From positions 62,001 through 126,000 of the forward strand of contig NZ_ATUJ01000002.1 in the NCBI RefSeq assembly GCF_000420145.1: a stretch of DNA of 64,000 nucleotides, in the 5' to 3' direction. Position numbers and translations under genes: made by a program. This stretch comes from Paracoccus zeaxanthinifaciens ATCC 21588 (GTDB lineage Bacteria; Pseudomonadota; Alphaproteobacteria; Rhodobacterales; Rhodobacteraceae). Below, piece after piece: positions 26,925-36,469 of this stretch; the first letter of the stretch is position 1; each line of letters opens with the position of its first letter. Below the pieces are notes generated by a model. It searched no databases and was not told the origin of the DNA. It saw only the letters and a list, made by a program, of their open reading frames with translations.

Positions 26925-29246
26925 ATGACCGCTTACACAGTCCTGCGCGATTTCGACAACATGGGTTTCCTGACCCCTGCCCGCAGCTTCCACGGCTTTC
27001 CCAAACGCTCGGCCCCGGTCGATCGCGCGCTTGCCCCGCGCGAGGGGATGCGGCTGGATGCCCGTGCAGGCGACCTCGTGTCGGTCGAGATCGCGGCAGG
27101 GGCCGAGGCCCGCATCCTTGCCTTCGGACCGCGCGGCGCCGATGCGCTGGCCGAACTGGGCCTGACCGCGAATACCGCGATGGATGTGGGCGATTGCGAT
27201 CCGCAAGCCATGTTCGACTGGATCGCGGCCTGCGGCGGAACCTGCCGCGACCTGCCCGCCTGTCGCATCGCCCCGCTGGACGAGCCGCTGCTGCTGCGCG
27301 TCCGCGATCCCCTGACGATCTGGGTCTTCTGGCCGACCCCACCCGAGGCGCTGGTGACGGGCGGCCTGGGCGGCGCGGTCCGCGTCGGACATCGGCAGGC
27401 GGCGACGAATTCGCCGCTGCTGCCGCCGCTTCTGGGCGATGTGCGCGACGAATTCACCGTTCCGCGCGGAACCGCCCTGGCCTACGAGCTGAAGAAGGGC
27501 GAGTTCCTGCAGATCATCGACGTCGAAGGGCAGCAATGCTCGGATTTCAACGCCTTCCGCGCGGATGGCCTCGATCGCGGACTGGAACTGTCGATCGACG
27601 GCACGGCCACCCGCTCGATGGTGCGGCGGGCCTTTCCGGGGCCGGGCATCCTGGACAAGTTCTTCGATGCCGAGATGCGCCCGCTGCTGAACGTGGTGCA
27701 GGATACCTGCGGGCGTCACGACACCTTCGGGCTGGCCTGCAACGCGCGCGGCTACGAGGAGCGCGGCTTTCCGGGCCATGTGAACTGTTCGGACAACATG
27801 TCCGACGCGCTGGCACCGTTCGGCGTGCAGCGCAGGCGCGCATGGCCCGCGATCAACTTCTTCTGGAACACCTGGATCGACCCGCATTCCCATCACCTGA
27901 TGACGCAGGAATCCCATTCGCGTCCCGGCGATTACGTGGCGATGCAGGCGATGGACGACCTTGTCTGCGTCTCGACCGCCTGTCCCGACGACATCGACCC
28001 CATCAACGGCTGGAACCCGACGGATGTGCATGTCCGCATCTATCGCCCCGAAACCCCCATCCGCCGCGCCGTGGCCTACCGCGAAAAGGAAGACGCCCCC
28101 ATGACGATCAGCCAGAATTCGGCCTTCCACGAACGGCTGGCCCCGCTGACGCAGAACTTCGCGCCCGCGCGCGACCTCTGGGCGCCCACCAGCTTCGCGG
28201 CGGACGGGGCGATCGGCGAATACTGGGCCTGCCGCAACGACGTGACGATCCAGGACATGAGCGGGCTGCGCAAATACGACATCATCGGCCCCGATGCCGA
28301 GCGCCTGCTGCAGCACGCGACCACCCGCAACGTGGCCAAGCTGGCGGTCTGGCGCGGATCCTATACGCTGATCTGCGACGAGGCGGGCACCGTCATCGAC
28401 GACGGCACGCTGTTCCGTCTTGCCCCAGACCTGTTCCGTTGGTGCTGCGGGTCCGAGGAAAGCGGCCGCGTGCTGGAGGCGCTGGCCCGGCAGATGGGTC
28501 TGCAGGTCCGCATCCATCACCTGGGCGGCGCGATGCCGAACCTTGCGCTGCAGGGGCCAAAATCGCGCGACCTGCTGCGCCGGATCGTCTTCACGCAACC
28601 GACCGTGCCCGCGCTGGACCAGCTGAAATGGTTCGGCGTCACCGTCGCGCGGTTGAACGACCGCGACGGCGCGCCGTTCATGCTGTCCAGATCGGGCTAT
28701 ACCGGCGAACTGGGCTACGAGATCTTCTGCGCCCGCGCCGATGCGCTGACGATCTGGGATGCGCTGATCGAGGCCGGGCAGGAATTCGGTATCACGCCGA
28801 TGGGCAGCGACGCGCTGTCGATGATCCGGATCGAGGCTGGGCTGGCCGCCGGGAACGCCGAATTCGCCCCCGGCATCGACGCGTTCGAGGCGGGCCTGGG
28901 CTTCGCCGTCGATCTGACCAAGCCCGACTTCACCGGCAAGGCCGCGCTTGAACGCAATGCTGCTGCCCCGCGGCGCGTGCTCAAGGGGCTGCTTCTGGAC
29001 TGCAACGACCTGCCACATCACGGCGATCCGGTCCTTGCGGGCGAAAGACAGGTCGGCATCGTCACCTCGGCCACCCGCTCGCCCATGCTGGGGCACGCCA
29101 TCGCCATCGCGCGCATCGGCGTCGAGCACGCGCTGAACGACACCCGGCTGGAGATCGGCCAGCTGGACGGCCGGATGAAGCGCCTTGGCGCGACCGTGAC
29201 CGACATTCCCTTCATAGACCCGCAACGCAAGCGGGCGCGCGCCTGA
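26925..29246 (+). CDS. Fusion of a DUF1989 domain and a GcvT-like aminomethyltransferase
   Basis: 773 residues in one frame. Residues about 175-385 match DUF1989 (urea-carboxylase-associated family), with Cys near 205 (GQQCSDFNAF), 262 (QDTCGRHDTFG) and 288 (VNCSDN). The first 165 residues look like a partial relative of the same fold. From about 393 a folate-binding GcvT domain follows (TIQDMSGLRKYDIIGPDAE, RSGYTGELGYEIF near 590, then GNAEFAPGIDAFEAGLGF). DUF1989 members include carboxyguanidine deiminase subunits; GcvT relatives move one-carbon groups from N- or S-methyl to tetrahydrofolate. A deaminating or demethylating role on an imported methylated compound is inference. It heads an operon with a betaine-type ABC importer. 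Confidence 0.87.
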   Translation: MTAYTVLRDFDNMGFLTPARSFHGFPKRSAPVDRALAPREGMRLDARAGDLVSVEIAAGAEARILAFGPRGADALAELGLTANTAMDVGDCDPQAMFDWIAACGGTCRDLPACRIAPLDEPLLLRVRDPLTIWVFWPTPPEALVTGGLGGAVRVGHRQAATNSPLLPPLLGDVRDEFTVPRGTALAYELKKGEFLQIIDVEGQQCSDFNAFRADGLDRGLELSIDGTATRSMVRRAFPGPGILDKFFDAEMRPLLNVVQDTCGRHDTFGLACNARGYEERGFPGHVNCSDNMSDALAPFGVQRRRAWPAINFFWNTWIDPHSHHLMTQESHSRPGDYVAMQAMDDLVCVSTACPDDIDPINGWNPTDVHVRIYRPETPIRRAVAYREKEDAPMTISQNSAFHERLAPLTQNFAPARDLWAPTSFAADGAIGEYWACRNDVTIQDMSGLRKYDIIGPDAERLLQHATTRNVAKLAVWRGSYTLICDEAGTVIDDGTLFRLAPDLFRWCCGSEESGRVLEALARQMGLQVRIHHLGGAMPNLALQGPKSRDLLRRIVFTQPTVPALDQLKWFGVTVARLNDRDGAPFMLSRSGYTGELGYEIFCARADALTIWDALIEAGQEFGITPMGSDALSMIRIEAGLAAGNAEFAPGIDAFEAGLGFAVDLTKPDFTGKAALERNAAAPRRVLKGLLLDCNDLPHHGDPVLAGERQVGIVTSATRSPMLGHAIAIARIGVEHALNDTRLEIGQLDGRMKRLGATVTDIPFIDPQRKRARA

Positions 29247-29278
29247 CCGGCGCATCCCCCTGACAGAGAGGATATGAC

Positions 29279-30241
29279 ATGAAGAAGCTTAAATCCCTGA
29301 CCGCCATCGCGGCGGTCCTGGCCGCGACCTCGGCCACCGCGCAGGAAAAGGTCATGGTCGGCGAACCAAGCTGGCCCGGCGCCAAGGTCATGAGCCGCAT
29401 CGTCGCGCAGGTCATCAAGACCCGGCTGGGCAGCGAGGCGGGCTATGCCCCCGGCGCGAACGCGGTCATCTTCTCGGCCATGGATGGCGAGCGCGGCGAT
29501 ATCGACGTGCATCCCGATGTCTGGCTGCCGAACCAGGCGTCCTTCACCGACGAATTCGTCGAGGGCAAGGGAACCGTCGCCCTGTCCGAAGGCAGCTACG
29601 AGGGGCGTTCGGGCTTCTGCGTTCCCACCTACATGGCCGAGGAACACGCGATGAAGTCGGTCTACGACCTTGCCACGCCCATGGCGCAGGACCTGTTCGA
29701 CAGCAATGGCGACGGCAAGGGCGAGATCTGGGTCGGGGCCTCGGGGTGGACCTCGACCAACATCAACCGCGTGAAGGTCCGCGATTACGGGATCGAGACG
29801 TTCCTCGAACCCACGACCGAGGACGAGGCCGTCTTCTACGCCCGCCTGAAGGACGCGATCGACCGCAAGGAGGGCGTCGTCTTCTACTGCTACGAGCCGC
29901 ATTTCGTCCACGCCATCTATGACGTGACCTTCATCGAGGAACCCGCACACGACCCGGCAGCCTACGTGATGCTTCAACCCGACCAGGATGCCGACTGGCT
30001 CGCCAAGTCCTCGATCACGACGGGCGACGAGGTCAAGACCGTCACCGTCGCCTATTCCCGGTCGCTGGAACAACGCAACCCTGCCGCCGCGGCCTTCCTG
30101 TCGCGTATCGACATGCAGGCGTCCGACCTGTCGCAGCTGACCCGCCAGACCGTGATCGAGGGGCAGGAGATCGACGAGGCCGTGGCCCAGTGGCTGGATG
30201 CCAACGGCGAGATCGTCGACGGCTGGCTGGGCCTGCGGTGA
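29279..30241 (+). CDS. Betaine/proline-type ABC transporter substrate-binding protein
   Basis: Periplasmic binding protein of the OpuAC/ProX family, 320 residues, with a signal peptide (MKKLKSLTAIAAVLAATSATAQ). Seen blocks are VGEPSWPGAKVMSRIVAQVI near the mature N-terminus, DVWLPNQ near residue 80 and VGASGWTSTNINRVK near 155. Aromatic residues at such places cage quaternary ammonium groups in this family. AGAGAGGA precedes the ATG. It lies 32 bases after the DUF1989-GcvT gene. Confidence 0.88.
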   Translation: MKKLKSLTAIAAVLAATSATAQEKVMVGEPSWPGAKVMSRIVAQVIKTRLGSEAGYAPGANAVIFSAMDGERGDIDVHPDVWLPNQASFTDEFVEGKGTVALSEGSYEGRSGFCVPTYMAEEHAMKSVYDLATPMAQDLFDSNGDGKGEIWVGASGWTSTNINRVKVRDYGIETFLEPTTEDEAVFYARLKDAIDRKEGVVFYCYEPHFVHAIYDVTFIEEPAHDPAAYVMLQPDQDADWLAKSSITTGDEVKTVTVAYSRSLEQRNPAAAAFLSRIDMQASDLSQLTRQTVIEGQEIDEAVAQWLDANGEIVDGWLGLR

Positions 30242-30256
30242 CCGCGCCCTGGTACC

Positions 30257-30283
30257 GACCCCCGCCCGATACGGGCCGGGGTC
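30257..30283 (+). other. Hairpin between binding-protein and ATPase genes
   Basis: GACCCC-C-GCCCG (30257-30268), loop ATA, CGGGC-C-GGGGTC (30272-30283): 11 paired bases with one C/C mismatch. No T-run. As at 21564, it is placed where it would favour binding-protein message over the rest. Confidence 0.5.
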
Positions 30284-30309
30284 CGATCGTCGCCCCGCAA
30301 GGAGAAGCC

Positions 30310-31359
30310 ATGACCGACGAGACAGTGATCGACGCGCAGGGCGTGTGGAAGATCTTCGGCACGCGCGCCAAGGAGGCCCTGCGCGCCATCCGCGACGAGG
30401 GGCTGAGCAAGGCCGAGGTCCGCGACCGCTTCGAATGCGTGGTCGGCGTCGCGGATGCCAACTTCCAGATCCGCAAGGGAGAGCTGTTCTGCGTCATGGG
30501 CCTGTCCGGTTCGGGCAAGTCCACCCTGGTCCGTCACGTCAACCGCCTGCTGGAGCCGACCGACGGGCATATCTTCATCGACGGCGACGACGTGATGGCG
30601 CTGGACGAACGCGGGTTGCGCGATCTGCGCAACCGCCGCGTCTCGATGGTGTTCCAGAATTTCGGCCTGATGCCCCACCGGACCGTGCGCGACAACGTCG
30701 CCATGCCGCTGGAGATCCGCGGCACCGGCAAGGCCCGCCGTTGGGCCGAGGCCGACCGCGTGCTGGATCTTGTCGACCTGCAGGGATGGGAGGACAAGTA
30801 CGCCCACGAGCTGTCGGGCGGGATGCAGCAGCGCGTGGGGCTGGCCCGCGCCATCGCCTCGGACCCCGAGATCCTGCTGATGGACGAGCCCTTCTCGGCG
30901 CTGGACCCGCTGATCCGCAAGCAGCTGCAGGACCAGTTCATGCAGCTGTCGCGGCGGCTGGGCAAGACCACCATGTTCATCACCCACGACCTGGACGAGG
31001 CGATCCGCATCGGCCATCGCATCGCCATCATGAAGGACGGCCGCATCGTCCAGATCGGCACCCCCGAGGAGATCATCCTGAACCCGGTCGACGACTATGT
31101 CGCCGATTTCGTGGCCGGCATCTCGAAGCTGGACATGATCTTCGCGCGCTCGGTCATGCAACCTGCCGCGGAATACGAGGCGATGCACGGACCCGTCCCC
31201 GCGGATGCGATGGCGGCCCATCCCGACATGGACCTCAACGCGCTGATGGACCTGTCAATCGAGGGCCACGGCATCCTGCGCGTGATGTCCGATCACGCCA
31301 CCGTCGGCGTCATCGACCGCGCGCGGCTGATCCGCGCGATCCAGTCAAGCCAAGCCTGA
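30310..31359 (+). CDS. Betaine/proline-type ABC transporter ATPase
   Basis: 349 residues, OpuAA/ProV type. The long N-terminal helix IFGTRAKEALRAIRDEGLSK precedes Walker A GLSGSGKST near residue 62. Then come signature LSGGMQQRV near 170 and Walker B ILLMDEPFSALDP. A C-terminal regulatory region from about 275 ends with one CBS-like segment (LRVMSDHATVGVIDRARLI) rather than a full CBS pair. GGAGAA at 30301 sets the start at ATG 30310. Confidence 0.9.
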   Translation: MTDETVIDAQGVWKIFGTRAKEALRAIRDEGLSKAEVRDRFECVVGVADANFQIRKGELFCVMGLSGSGKSTLVRHVNRLLEPTDGHIFIDGDDVMALDERGLRDLRNRRVSMVFQNFGLMPHRTVRDNVAMPLEIRGTGKARRWAEADRVLDLVDLQGWEDKYAHELSGGMQQRVGLARAIASDPEILLMDEPFSALDPLIRKQLQDQFMQLSRRLGKTTMFITHDLDEAIRIGHRIAIMKDGRIVQIGTPEEIILNPVDDYVADFVAGISKLDMIFARSVMQPAAEYEAMHGPVPADAMAAHPDMDLNALMDLSIEGHGILRVMSDHATVGVIDRARLIRAIQSSQA

Positions 31360-31368
31360 GGTGATCCC

Positions 31369-32886
31369 ATGAAGCATATCGAAACATCCGATATGGCGCC
31401 CGAGAATGCGGTGCAGCTGCAGGCCCTCGTGTCCGAGTTCGCGGGCCGGGGCCGGTCCTATTACCAGCGCGTCTTCGCCTACATGATGCAGGCGCCGGGC
31501 TTCCGCTTCACCCTGAACGCGGCGGCGGCGCTGCTAGGGCCGCTGTGGTTCGGGGCGCGCGGGTTGTGGTCGTGGTTCCTGGGCTTCGTCCTGCTGGAGA
31601 CGCTGGCCTTCGTGCAGATCGGCATCGGCCTTATCGGCGATCTGGGGCGCGAGGACCGGTTGCGCGCCGAACAGATCGCGCAGACGCTGGACCTGCGCCG
31701 CCAGCAGATCGAGGCCGCGCGGCAGGCCGGTTCCGGCTCGGTCGCGTCGCTGGAAAGGGCAGCCGCATCGCTGGAACAGGCGCTGGCATCGGCACGCGAC
31801 GCCGCCGAGGGCGCGATCGCGGGCGGCATGATGCATGTCGCCCTGGGCCTTCTTCTGCTGCTGGCCATCCGCTTCGTCGCGGCGTCGATCGCGAACTGGA
31901 CGCTGGAACGACAATTCGTGCGCTGGCGGTCGGACCGCGCGACGGCAAGCGGCTGGTCCCCTGCCCGCCTGTCCGTCGCATCTGTGCTGATGGCTGCGGT
32001 CGTCGGCTTGTCGATCCTGCGCTTTGCGATGCCCGACGCCTTCGCGATCCTGAACAGTTTTCCGACGAACCGCGAATGGCGGCTGGATCTGGGCGACGGC
32101 GTGCAATCGGTCTTCGACTGGACCAAGACCGCCGGACGCGGCTTCTTCGACGGGCTGACCGTGGGGATGCGCGGATTGCTAGACTGGATCGAGATCCTGC
32201 TGGTCGGCACGCCCTGGCCCGTGGTCGCGCTGGTCTTCGTCATGCTGGCATGGCTGTCCGGCGGCCCGAGCGTCGCGATCTTCACCGGCGCGGCGCTGGC
32301 CTATCTGGGGCTGCTGGACTTCTGGGAAAAGGCCATGACGACCATCGCGCTTCTGGGCGCGGCGGCGCTGATCTCGATCACCATCGGCATCCCCCTGGGC
32401 ATCTTCTGCGCGCGCAGGCCGACCGCCTTCGCGATCGTGCGTCCGGTGCTGGACTTCATGCAGTCCATGCCGTCCTTCGTCTACCTGATCCCGGTCGTGG
32501 CCTTCATCGGATCGGGCAAGCCCGCGGGCGTGGTCGCCACGATGATCTTCGGCAGCCCGCCGGTGATCCGCTTCACCGTGCTGGGCCTGCAGCAGGTCCC
32601 CGCATCGGTCCGAGAGGCCGCGATGGCCTTCGGCGCATCGCCCCGCTACCTGCTGTGGCGCGTGGATCTGCCGCTGGCGCGCAAGACGATCATGGCGGGC
32701 GTGAACCAGACGATCCTTCTGTCGCTTGCGATGGTGGTCGTCGCCTCGCTGATCGGGGCCAAGGGCCTGGGCGAGGACGTGCTGGAGGCGCTGCAATACG
32801 CGGCGGCGGGTCAGGGCATCCTTGCGGGGCTGGCGATCCTGTTCTGCGCGCTGATCCTCGACCGGATTGTCGCCGGACGGAAGTGA
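31369..32886 (+). CDS. Betaine/proline-type ABC transporter permease
   Basis: Inner-membrane permease, 505 residues. This is longer than ProW (about 350), with an extra N-terminal third holding three hydrophobic segments (for example GLWSWFLGFVLLETLAFVQIG and MMHVALGLLLLLAIRFVAAS). A charged, probably coiled segment near residues 90-145 lies between them. The transport core runs from about residue 290 (TIALLGAAALISITIGIPLGI; EAA-type loop VREAAMAFGASPRYLLWRVDLP). It starts 9 bases after the ATPase gene and is closed by the terminator at 32906. Confidence 0.88.
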   Translation: MKHIETSDMAPENAVQLQALVSEFAGRGRSYYQRVFAYMMQAPGFRFTLNAAAALLGPLWFGARGLWSWFLGFVLLETLAFVQIGIGLIGDLGREDRLRAEQIAQTLDLRRQQIEAARQAGSGSVASLERAAASLEQALASARDAAEGAIAGGMMHVALGLLLLLAIRFVAASIANWTLERQFVRWRSDRATASGWSPARLSVASVLMAAVVGLSILRFAMPDAFAILNSFPTNREWRLDLGDGVQSVFDWTKTAGRGFFDGLTVGMRGLLDWIEILLVGTPWPVVALVFVMLAWLSGGPSVAIFTGAALAYLGLLDFWEKAMTTIALLGAAALISITIGIPLGIFCARRPTAFAIVRPVLDFMQSMPSFVYLIPVVAFIGSGKPAGVVATMIFGSPPVIRFTVLGLQQVPASVREAAMAFGASPRYLLWRVDLPLARKTIMAGVNQTILLSLAMVVVASLIGAKGLGEDVLEALQYAAAGQGILAGLAILFCALILDRIVAGRK

Positions 32887-32905
32887 TGCAGGCTCAACGA
32901 CGCGA

Positions 32906-32935
32906 AAGGCCCGGAGCACGCTCCGGGCCTTCTTC
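32906..32935 (+). terminator. Bidirectional terminator between importer and purU operons
   Basis: AAGGCCCGGAGC (32906-32917) and GCTCCGGGCCTT (32920-32931) form a perfect 12-bp stem with a 2-base centre, followed by CTTC. Outside the stem the other strand reads TTTCG after its last base. It stands between two convergent operons. Confidence 0.85.
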
Positions 32936-32970
32936 ATGTCGTGATCGGGACGGAAGAACCGCGCCGCGCC

Positions 32971-33855
32971 TCAGCCCATCAGTTCGCTGGAATAGCTGCC
33001 GGGCGATGCGGGGAAGACGACGGTCTTGTTGCCGTTCAGGAACACGCGGTGATGCGCATGGGCATGGATCGCGCGCGCCAGCACCTGGCTTTCGACATCG
33101 CGGCCCAGGCTGACATAGTCGGACGCGCTCTGGGCGTGGGTGATGCGGACGATGTCCTGCTCGATGATCGGACCCTCGTCCAGGTCGGCGGTGACGTAAT
33201 GGCTGGTCGCGCCGATCAGCTTCACGCCGCGCTCATAGGCCTGCTTGTAGGGGTTCGCCCCCTTGAAGCTGGGCAGGAACGAGTGGTGGATGTTGATGAT
33301 CCGCCCCGACATCTTCTGGCACATCTGATCCGACAGGATCTGCATGTAGCGGGCCAGGACGATCAGCTCGGCGCCCGCATCCTCGACCACCTTCATGATC
33401 TGGGCCTCGGCCTCGGGCTTGTTGTCCTTGGTGACCTTGATGCAGTGGAACGGGATGTCGGCGTTCACCACGACCTTCTGGTAATCCATGTGGTTGCTGA
33501 TGACGGCGACGATCTCGATCGGCAGCGCGCCGATGCGGACGCGGTACAGCAGGTCGTTCAGGCAATGTCCGAAGCGGCTGACCATGATCGCGACGCGCAT
33601 CTTCGTGGCCTCGTCATGGAACTGGAAGGTCATGCCCATCGCTCCGGCGACGGTCGCGAAGGCGGCCTCCAGCTCGGGCAGGGCCGCGCCCTCCTCGGGG
33701 GTGAAGCTGACGCGCATGAAGAACCGGCCGGTCTCCTGGTCGTCGAACTGGCTGCTGTCGGTGATGTTGCAGTCGTGTTCCGCCAGGAAGGTCGAGATCG
33801 CGGCCACGATCCCGCGCCGCGACGGGCAGGTGACGGTAAGGCAGTAATTGGTCAT
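32971..33855 (-). CDS. purU: Formyltetrahydrofolate deformylase
   Basis: Hydrolyses 10-formyl-THF to formate and THF, refilling free THF. It is 294 residues: an ACT domain in the first 80 ([21 protein letters not shown]), then a formyltransferase-fold domain with [25 protein letters not shown] near residue 225 (catalytic His) and [11 protein letters not shown] near 255. The start at 33855 overlaps the folD stop as ATGA. As last gene of the demethylation operon it would drain one-carbon units made by the GcvT-type dehydrogenases. Confidence 0.95.
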   Translation of the reverse strand: MTNYCLTVTCPSRRGIVAAISTFLAEHDCNITDSSQFDDQETGRFFMRVSFTPEEGAALPELEAAFATVAGAMGMTFQFHDEATKMRVAIMVSRFGHCLNDLLYRVRIGALPIEIVAVISNHMDYQKVVVNADIPFHCIKVTKDNKPEAEAQIMKVVEDAGAELIVLARYMQILSDQMCQKMSGRIINIHHSFLPSFKGANPYKQAYERGVKLIGATSHYVTADLDEGPIIEQDIVRITHAQSASDYVSLGRDVESQVLARAIHAHAHHRVFLNGNKTVVFPASPGSYSSELMG

Positions 33856-34757
33856 GTCGGATCCTGTTCGTCCAGAAGAAGGGGCAGATCCTCGAGCCCG
33901 TTCTGATGGCAGAACGCGCTGAGCGTATTGGCAAGAAGGCAGGCGATCGTCATCGGACCGACCCCGCCCGGAACCGGGGTGATCGCGCCCGCGACATGGC
34001 GGACATTCTCGAAATCGACATCGCCCACAAGGGCGGGCTTGCCGTCGCGCTGGATGCGGTTGATGCCCACGTCGATCACCGTCGCGCCGGGCTTGATCCA
34101 TTCGGCCCGGACCAGCCCCGGCACGCCTGCGGCCACCACCACGATATCGGCCATGCGCGCCAGTTCGGGGATGTTGGTCGAGGATTTATGCGCCACCATC
34201 ACCGTGCAATCGGCATTCAGCAGCAGCCGTGCCATCGGCTTGCCCACGATGTTGGAATGCCCGATCACCAGCGCCGTCAGGCCCCGGAAATCGGCGTGGT
34301 GATGGCGCAGCATCATCATGCAGCCAAGGGGGGTGCAGGGCACGATCGCATCCTGCCCGGTCCCCACCATCCCGACATTCGAGATGTGGAATCCGTCCAC
34401 GTCCTTGGCCGGCGATATCGCGTTGATCACCGCCCGCGCATCCAGATGCGCAGGCAGCGGCAGTTGCACAAGGATGCCATGCACCTGCGGGTCGTCGTTC
34501 AGCCGGTGGATCAGGCCCAGCAGATCGTCGGCCTGCGTGTCGGCGGGCAGGCGATGCTCGAAGCTGCGCATGCCCGCCTCGACCGCCTGCTTGCCCTTGG
34601 CGCGGACATAGACCTCGGAGGCCGGGTCCTGCCCGACCAGCACCACGGCCAGTCCCGGTGTGTGGCCCGTTTCGGCCTGCAGCGCGGCGGTGCGCCTGCG
34701 CACGCGGTCGCGCAGGACCGTCGCATAGGCCTTGCCGTCGATCAGCTGGGCGGTCAT
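33852..34757 (-). CDS. folD: Methylene-THF dehydrogenase/cyclohydrolase
   Basis: Bifunctional C1 enzyme turning 5,10-methylene-THF into 10-formyl-THF, 301 residues. It shows [13 protein letters not shown] with the catalytic lysine, [21 protein letters not shown] and [10 protein letters not shown] near residue 265. The NADP-loop reads [11 protein letters not shown], with His where most FolD proteins have Arg (GRS). It overlaps purU and starts 3 bases from the etfA stop. Placed here it oxidises methylene-THF released by the dehydrogenases; it may also be the housekeeping copy. Confidence 0.94.
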   Translation of the reverse strand: MTAQLIDGKAYATVLRDRVRRRTAALQAETGHTPGLAVVLVGQDPASEVYVRAKGKQAVEAGMRSFEHRLPADTQADDLLGLIHRLNDDPQVHGILVQLPLPAHLDARAVINAISPAKDVDGFHISNVGMVGTGQDAIVPCTPLGCMMMLRHHHADFRGLTALVIGHSNIVGKPMARLLLNADCTVMVAHKSSTNIPELARMADIVVVAAGVPGLVRAEWIKPGATVIDVGINRIQRDGKPALVGDVDFENVRHVAGAITPVPGGVGPMTIACLLANTLSAFCHQNGLEDLPLLLDEQDPT

Positions 34758-34760
34758 CGG

Positions 34761-35681
34761 CTAGAGCGTCCCGGTCAGTTCGGGCACGGCGTCGAACAGG
34801 TCCGCGACCAGCCCGTAATCGGCCACCTGGAAGATCGGCGCTTCCTCGTCCTTGTTGATCGCGACGATGACCTTGCTGTCCTTCATCCCCGCCAGATGCT
34901 GGATCGCGCCGGAAATGCCGACGGCGACATAGAGGTCCGGCGCCACGACCTTGCCGGTCTGGCCGACCTGAAGGTCGTTGGCGGCAAACCCGCTGTCCAC
35001 CGCCGCGCGACTTGCGCCGACCGCCGCGCCCAGCTTGTCCGCAAGGCCCGAGATCAGCGCGAAATCGGCCTCGGACCCGACGCCGCGACCGCCCGAGACC
35101 ACGACCTTGGCCGAGGAGAGTTCGGGACGGTCGCTTTTGACGACCATGTCCTCCAGATGCGCCGACAGCGCGGGCGCGTCGGACAGTGTGACGGTTTCCA
35201 CGGGCGCGGCATTGCCGGTCGCGGCGGCCTCGAAGGCGGCGGTGCGGATCGACAGCACCTTGACCGCGTCCTGCGACTGCACGGTCTGGATCGCGTTGCC
35301 GGCATAGATCGGGCGCTTGAAGGTGTTGGCGTCCAGAACCTCGATCACGTCGGTGATCACCATCGCATCCAGCAGCGCCGCGACCCGGGGCAGCACGTTC
35401 TTGCCCGAATTCGTCGCGGGGGCGACGATATGGGTCACGCCACCCGCCAGTTGCAGGATCAGCGCCGACAGGTTCTCGGCCAGCCCGTTGGCCACGCTGT
35501 CATCGGCGCAATGCAGCACCTTGTCGATGCCCGCGATGCCGGCAGCGGCCGCCGCCGCCTCGGCGGGGCCGCAGACCAGAACAGTGACCGGACCCAGGGC
35601 GGACGCGGCGCTTGCGGATTTCGCGGTCGCGTCCAGCGCCAGCGCGCCCCCCGCAACCTCTGCCAGAAGAAGAACAGACAT
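34761..35681 (-). CDS. etfA: Electron transfer flavoprotein alpha subunit
   Basis: 306-residue FAD-binding subunit that takes electrons from flavin dehydrogenases and passes them to ETF-quinone oxidoreductase. It has the ETF-alpha C-terminal FAD signature ([17 protein letters not shown] near residue 200, then [24 protein letters not shown]). Its first codon shares one base with the end of etfB. Being in one operon with two sarcosine/dimethylglycine-type dehydrogenases points to them as its donors. Confidence 0.95.
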   Translation of the reverse strand: MSVLLLAEVAGGALALDATAKSASAASALGPVTVLVCGPAEAAAAAAGIAGIDKVLHCADDSVANGLAENLSALILQLAGGVTHIVAPATNSGKNVLPRVAALLDAMVITDVIEVLDANTFKRPIYAGNAIQTVQSQDAVKVLSIRTAAFEAAATGNAAPVETVTLSDAPALSAHLEDMVVKSDRPELSSAKVVVSGGRGVGSEADFALISGLADKLGAAVGASRAAVDSGFAANDLQVGQTGKVVAPDLYVAVGISGAIQHLAGMKDSKVIVAINKDEEAPIFQVADYGLVADLFDAVPELTGTL

Positions 35682-36433
35682 CAGACCAGCGCCCTTTCTT
35701 TCAGTTTCTCGACCAGTTCACCGACCGAACCGACCTTGATGCCCGCCGCACGACCGGCGGGTTCCTCGGTCGCGACGACCTTCAGGCGGGGCGTGGTATC
35801 GACCCCGTAATCCGCGGCGGTCTTTTCCGCGACGGGCTTCTTCTTGGCCTTCATGATGTTGGGAAGGCTGGCATAGCGCGGCTCGTTCAGGCGCAGATCG
35901 GTGGTCACGATGGCGGGCAGCGCCACCTCGATCTTCTGCAACCCGCCATCGACCTCGCGGACGACCTGCGCCTTGCCATCCGCGATCTCCAGCGCGGATG
36001 CGAAGGTCGCCTGACCCCAGCCCAGCAGCGCCGCCAGCATCTGGCCGGTCGCGTTCATGTCGTTGTCGATGGCCTGCTTGCCCGCGATGACCAGCTGCGG
36101 CTGTTCCTCGTTGACGACGGCCTTCAGGATCTTGGCGACGGCCAGCGGCTCGATCTCGGTCGCCTCGGGCGCCTCGACCATGATGCCGCGATCGGCCCCC
36201 ATCGCCAGCGCGGTGCGCAGGGTCTCGACCGACTTCTTGTCGCCGACCGAGACCACGACAACCTCGGTCGCGATCCCGGCTTCCTTCATGCGGATCGCGG
36301 CCTCGACCGAGATCTCGTCGAAGGGGTTCATCGACATCTTCACATTGGCCAGGTCCACGCCGGAACCGTCGGCCTTCACGCGGACCTTGACGTTATAGTC
36401 GATGACCCGCTTCACAGGCACCAATACCTTCAT
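35681..36433 (-). CDS. etfB: Electron transfer flavoprotein beta subunit
   Basis: 250-residue partner of EtfA, with [18 protein letters not shown] at the start and the AMP-binding signature around [18 protein letters not shown] near residue 125. The C-terminal recognition-loop region reads [20 protein letters not shown], with the Leu that docks to partner dehydrogenases. It lies 36 bases after the dehydrogenase gene on the same strand. Confidence 0.95.
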   Translation of the reverse strand: MKVLVPVKRVIDYNVKVRVKADGSGVDLANVKMSMNPFDEISVEAAIRMKEAGIATEVVVVSVGDKKSVETLRTALAMGADRGIMVEAPEATEIEPLAVAKILKAVVNEEQPQLVIAGKQAIDNDMNATGQMLAALLGWGQATFASALEIADGKAQVVREVDGGLQKIEVALPAIVTTDLRLNEPRYASLPNIMKAKKKPVAEKTAADYGVDTTPRLKVVATEEPAGRAAGIKVGSVGELVEKLKERALV

Positions 36434-36469
36434 TGCTGCGCCTTTCGTTCGTCGTTGAGTTTCAAGGGA

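Noticed and set aside
28101..29246. Separate GcvT gene starting at the internal Met of the DUF1989 fusion
   Set aside because: The frame is continuous, there is no good ribosome site before 28101, and the linker reads as normal coding sequence; a fusion is the simpler reading.
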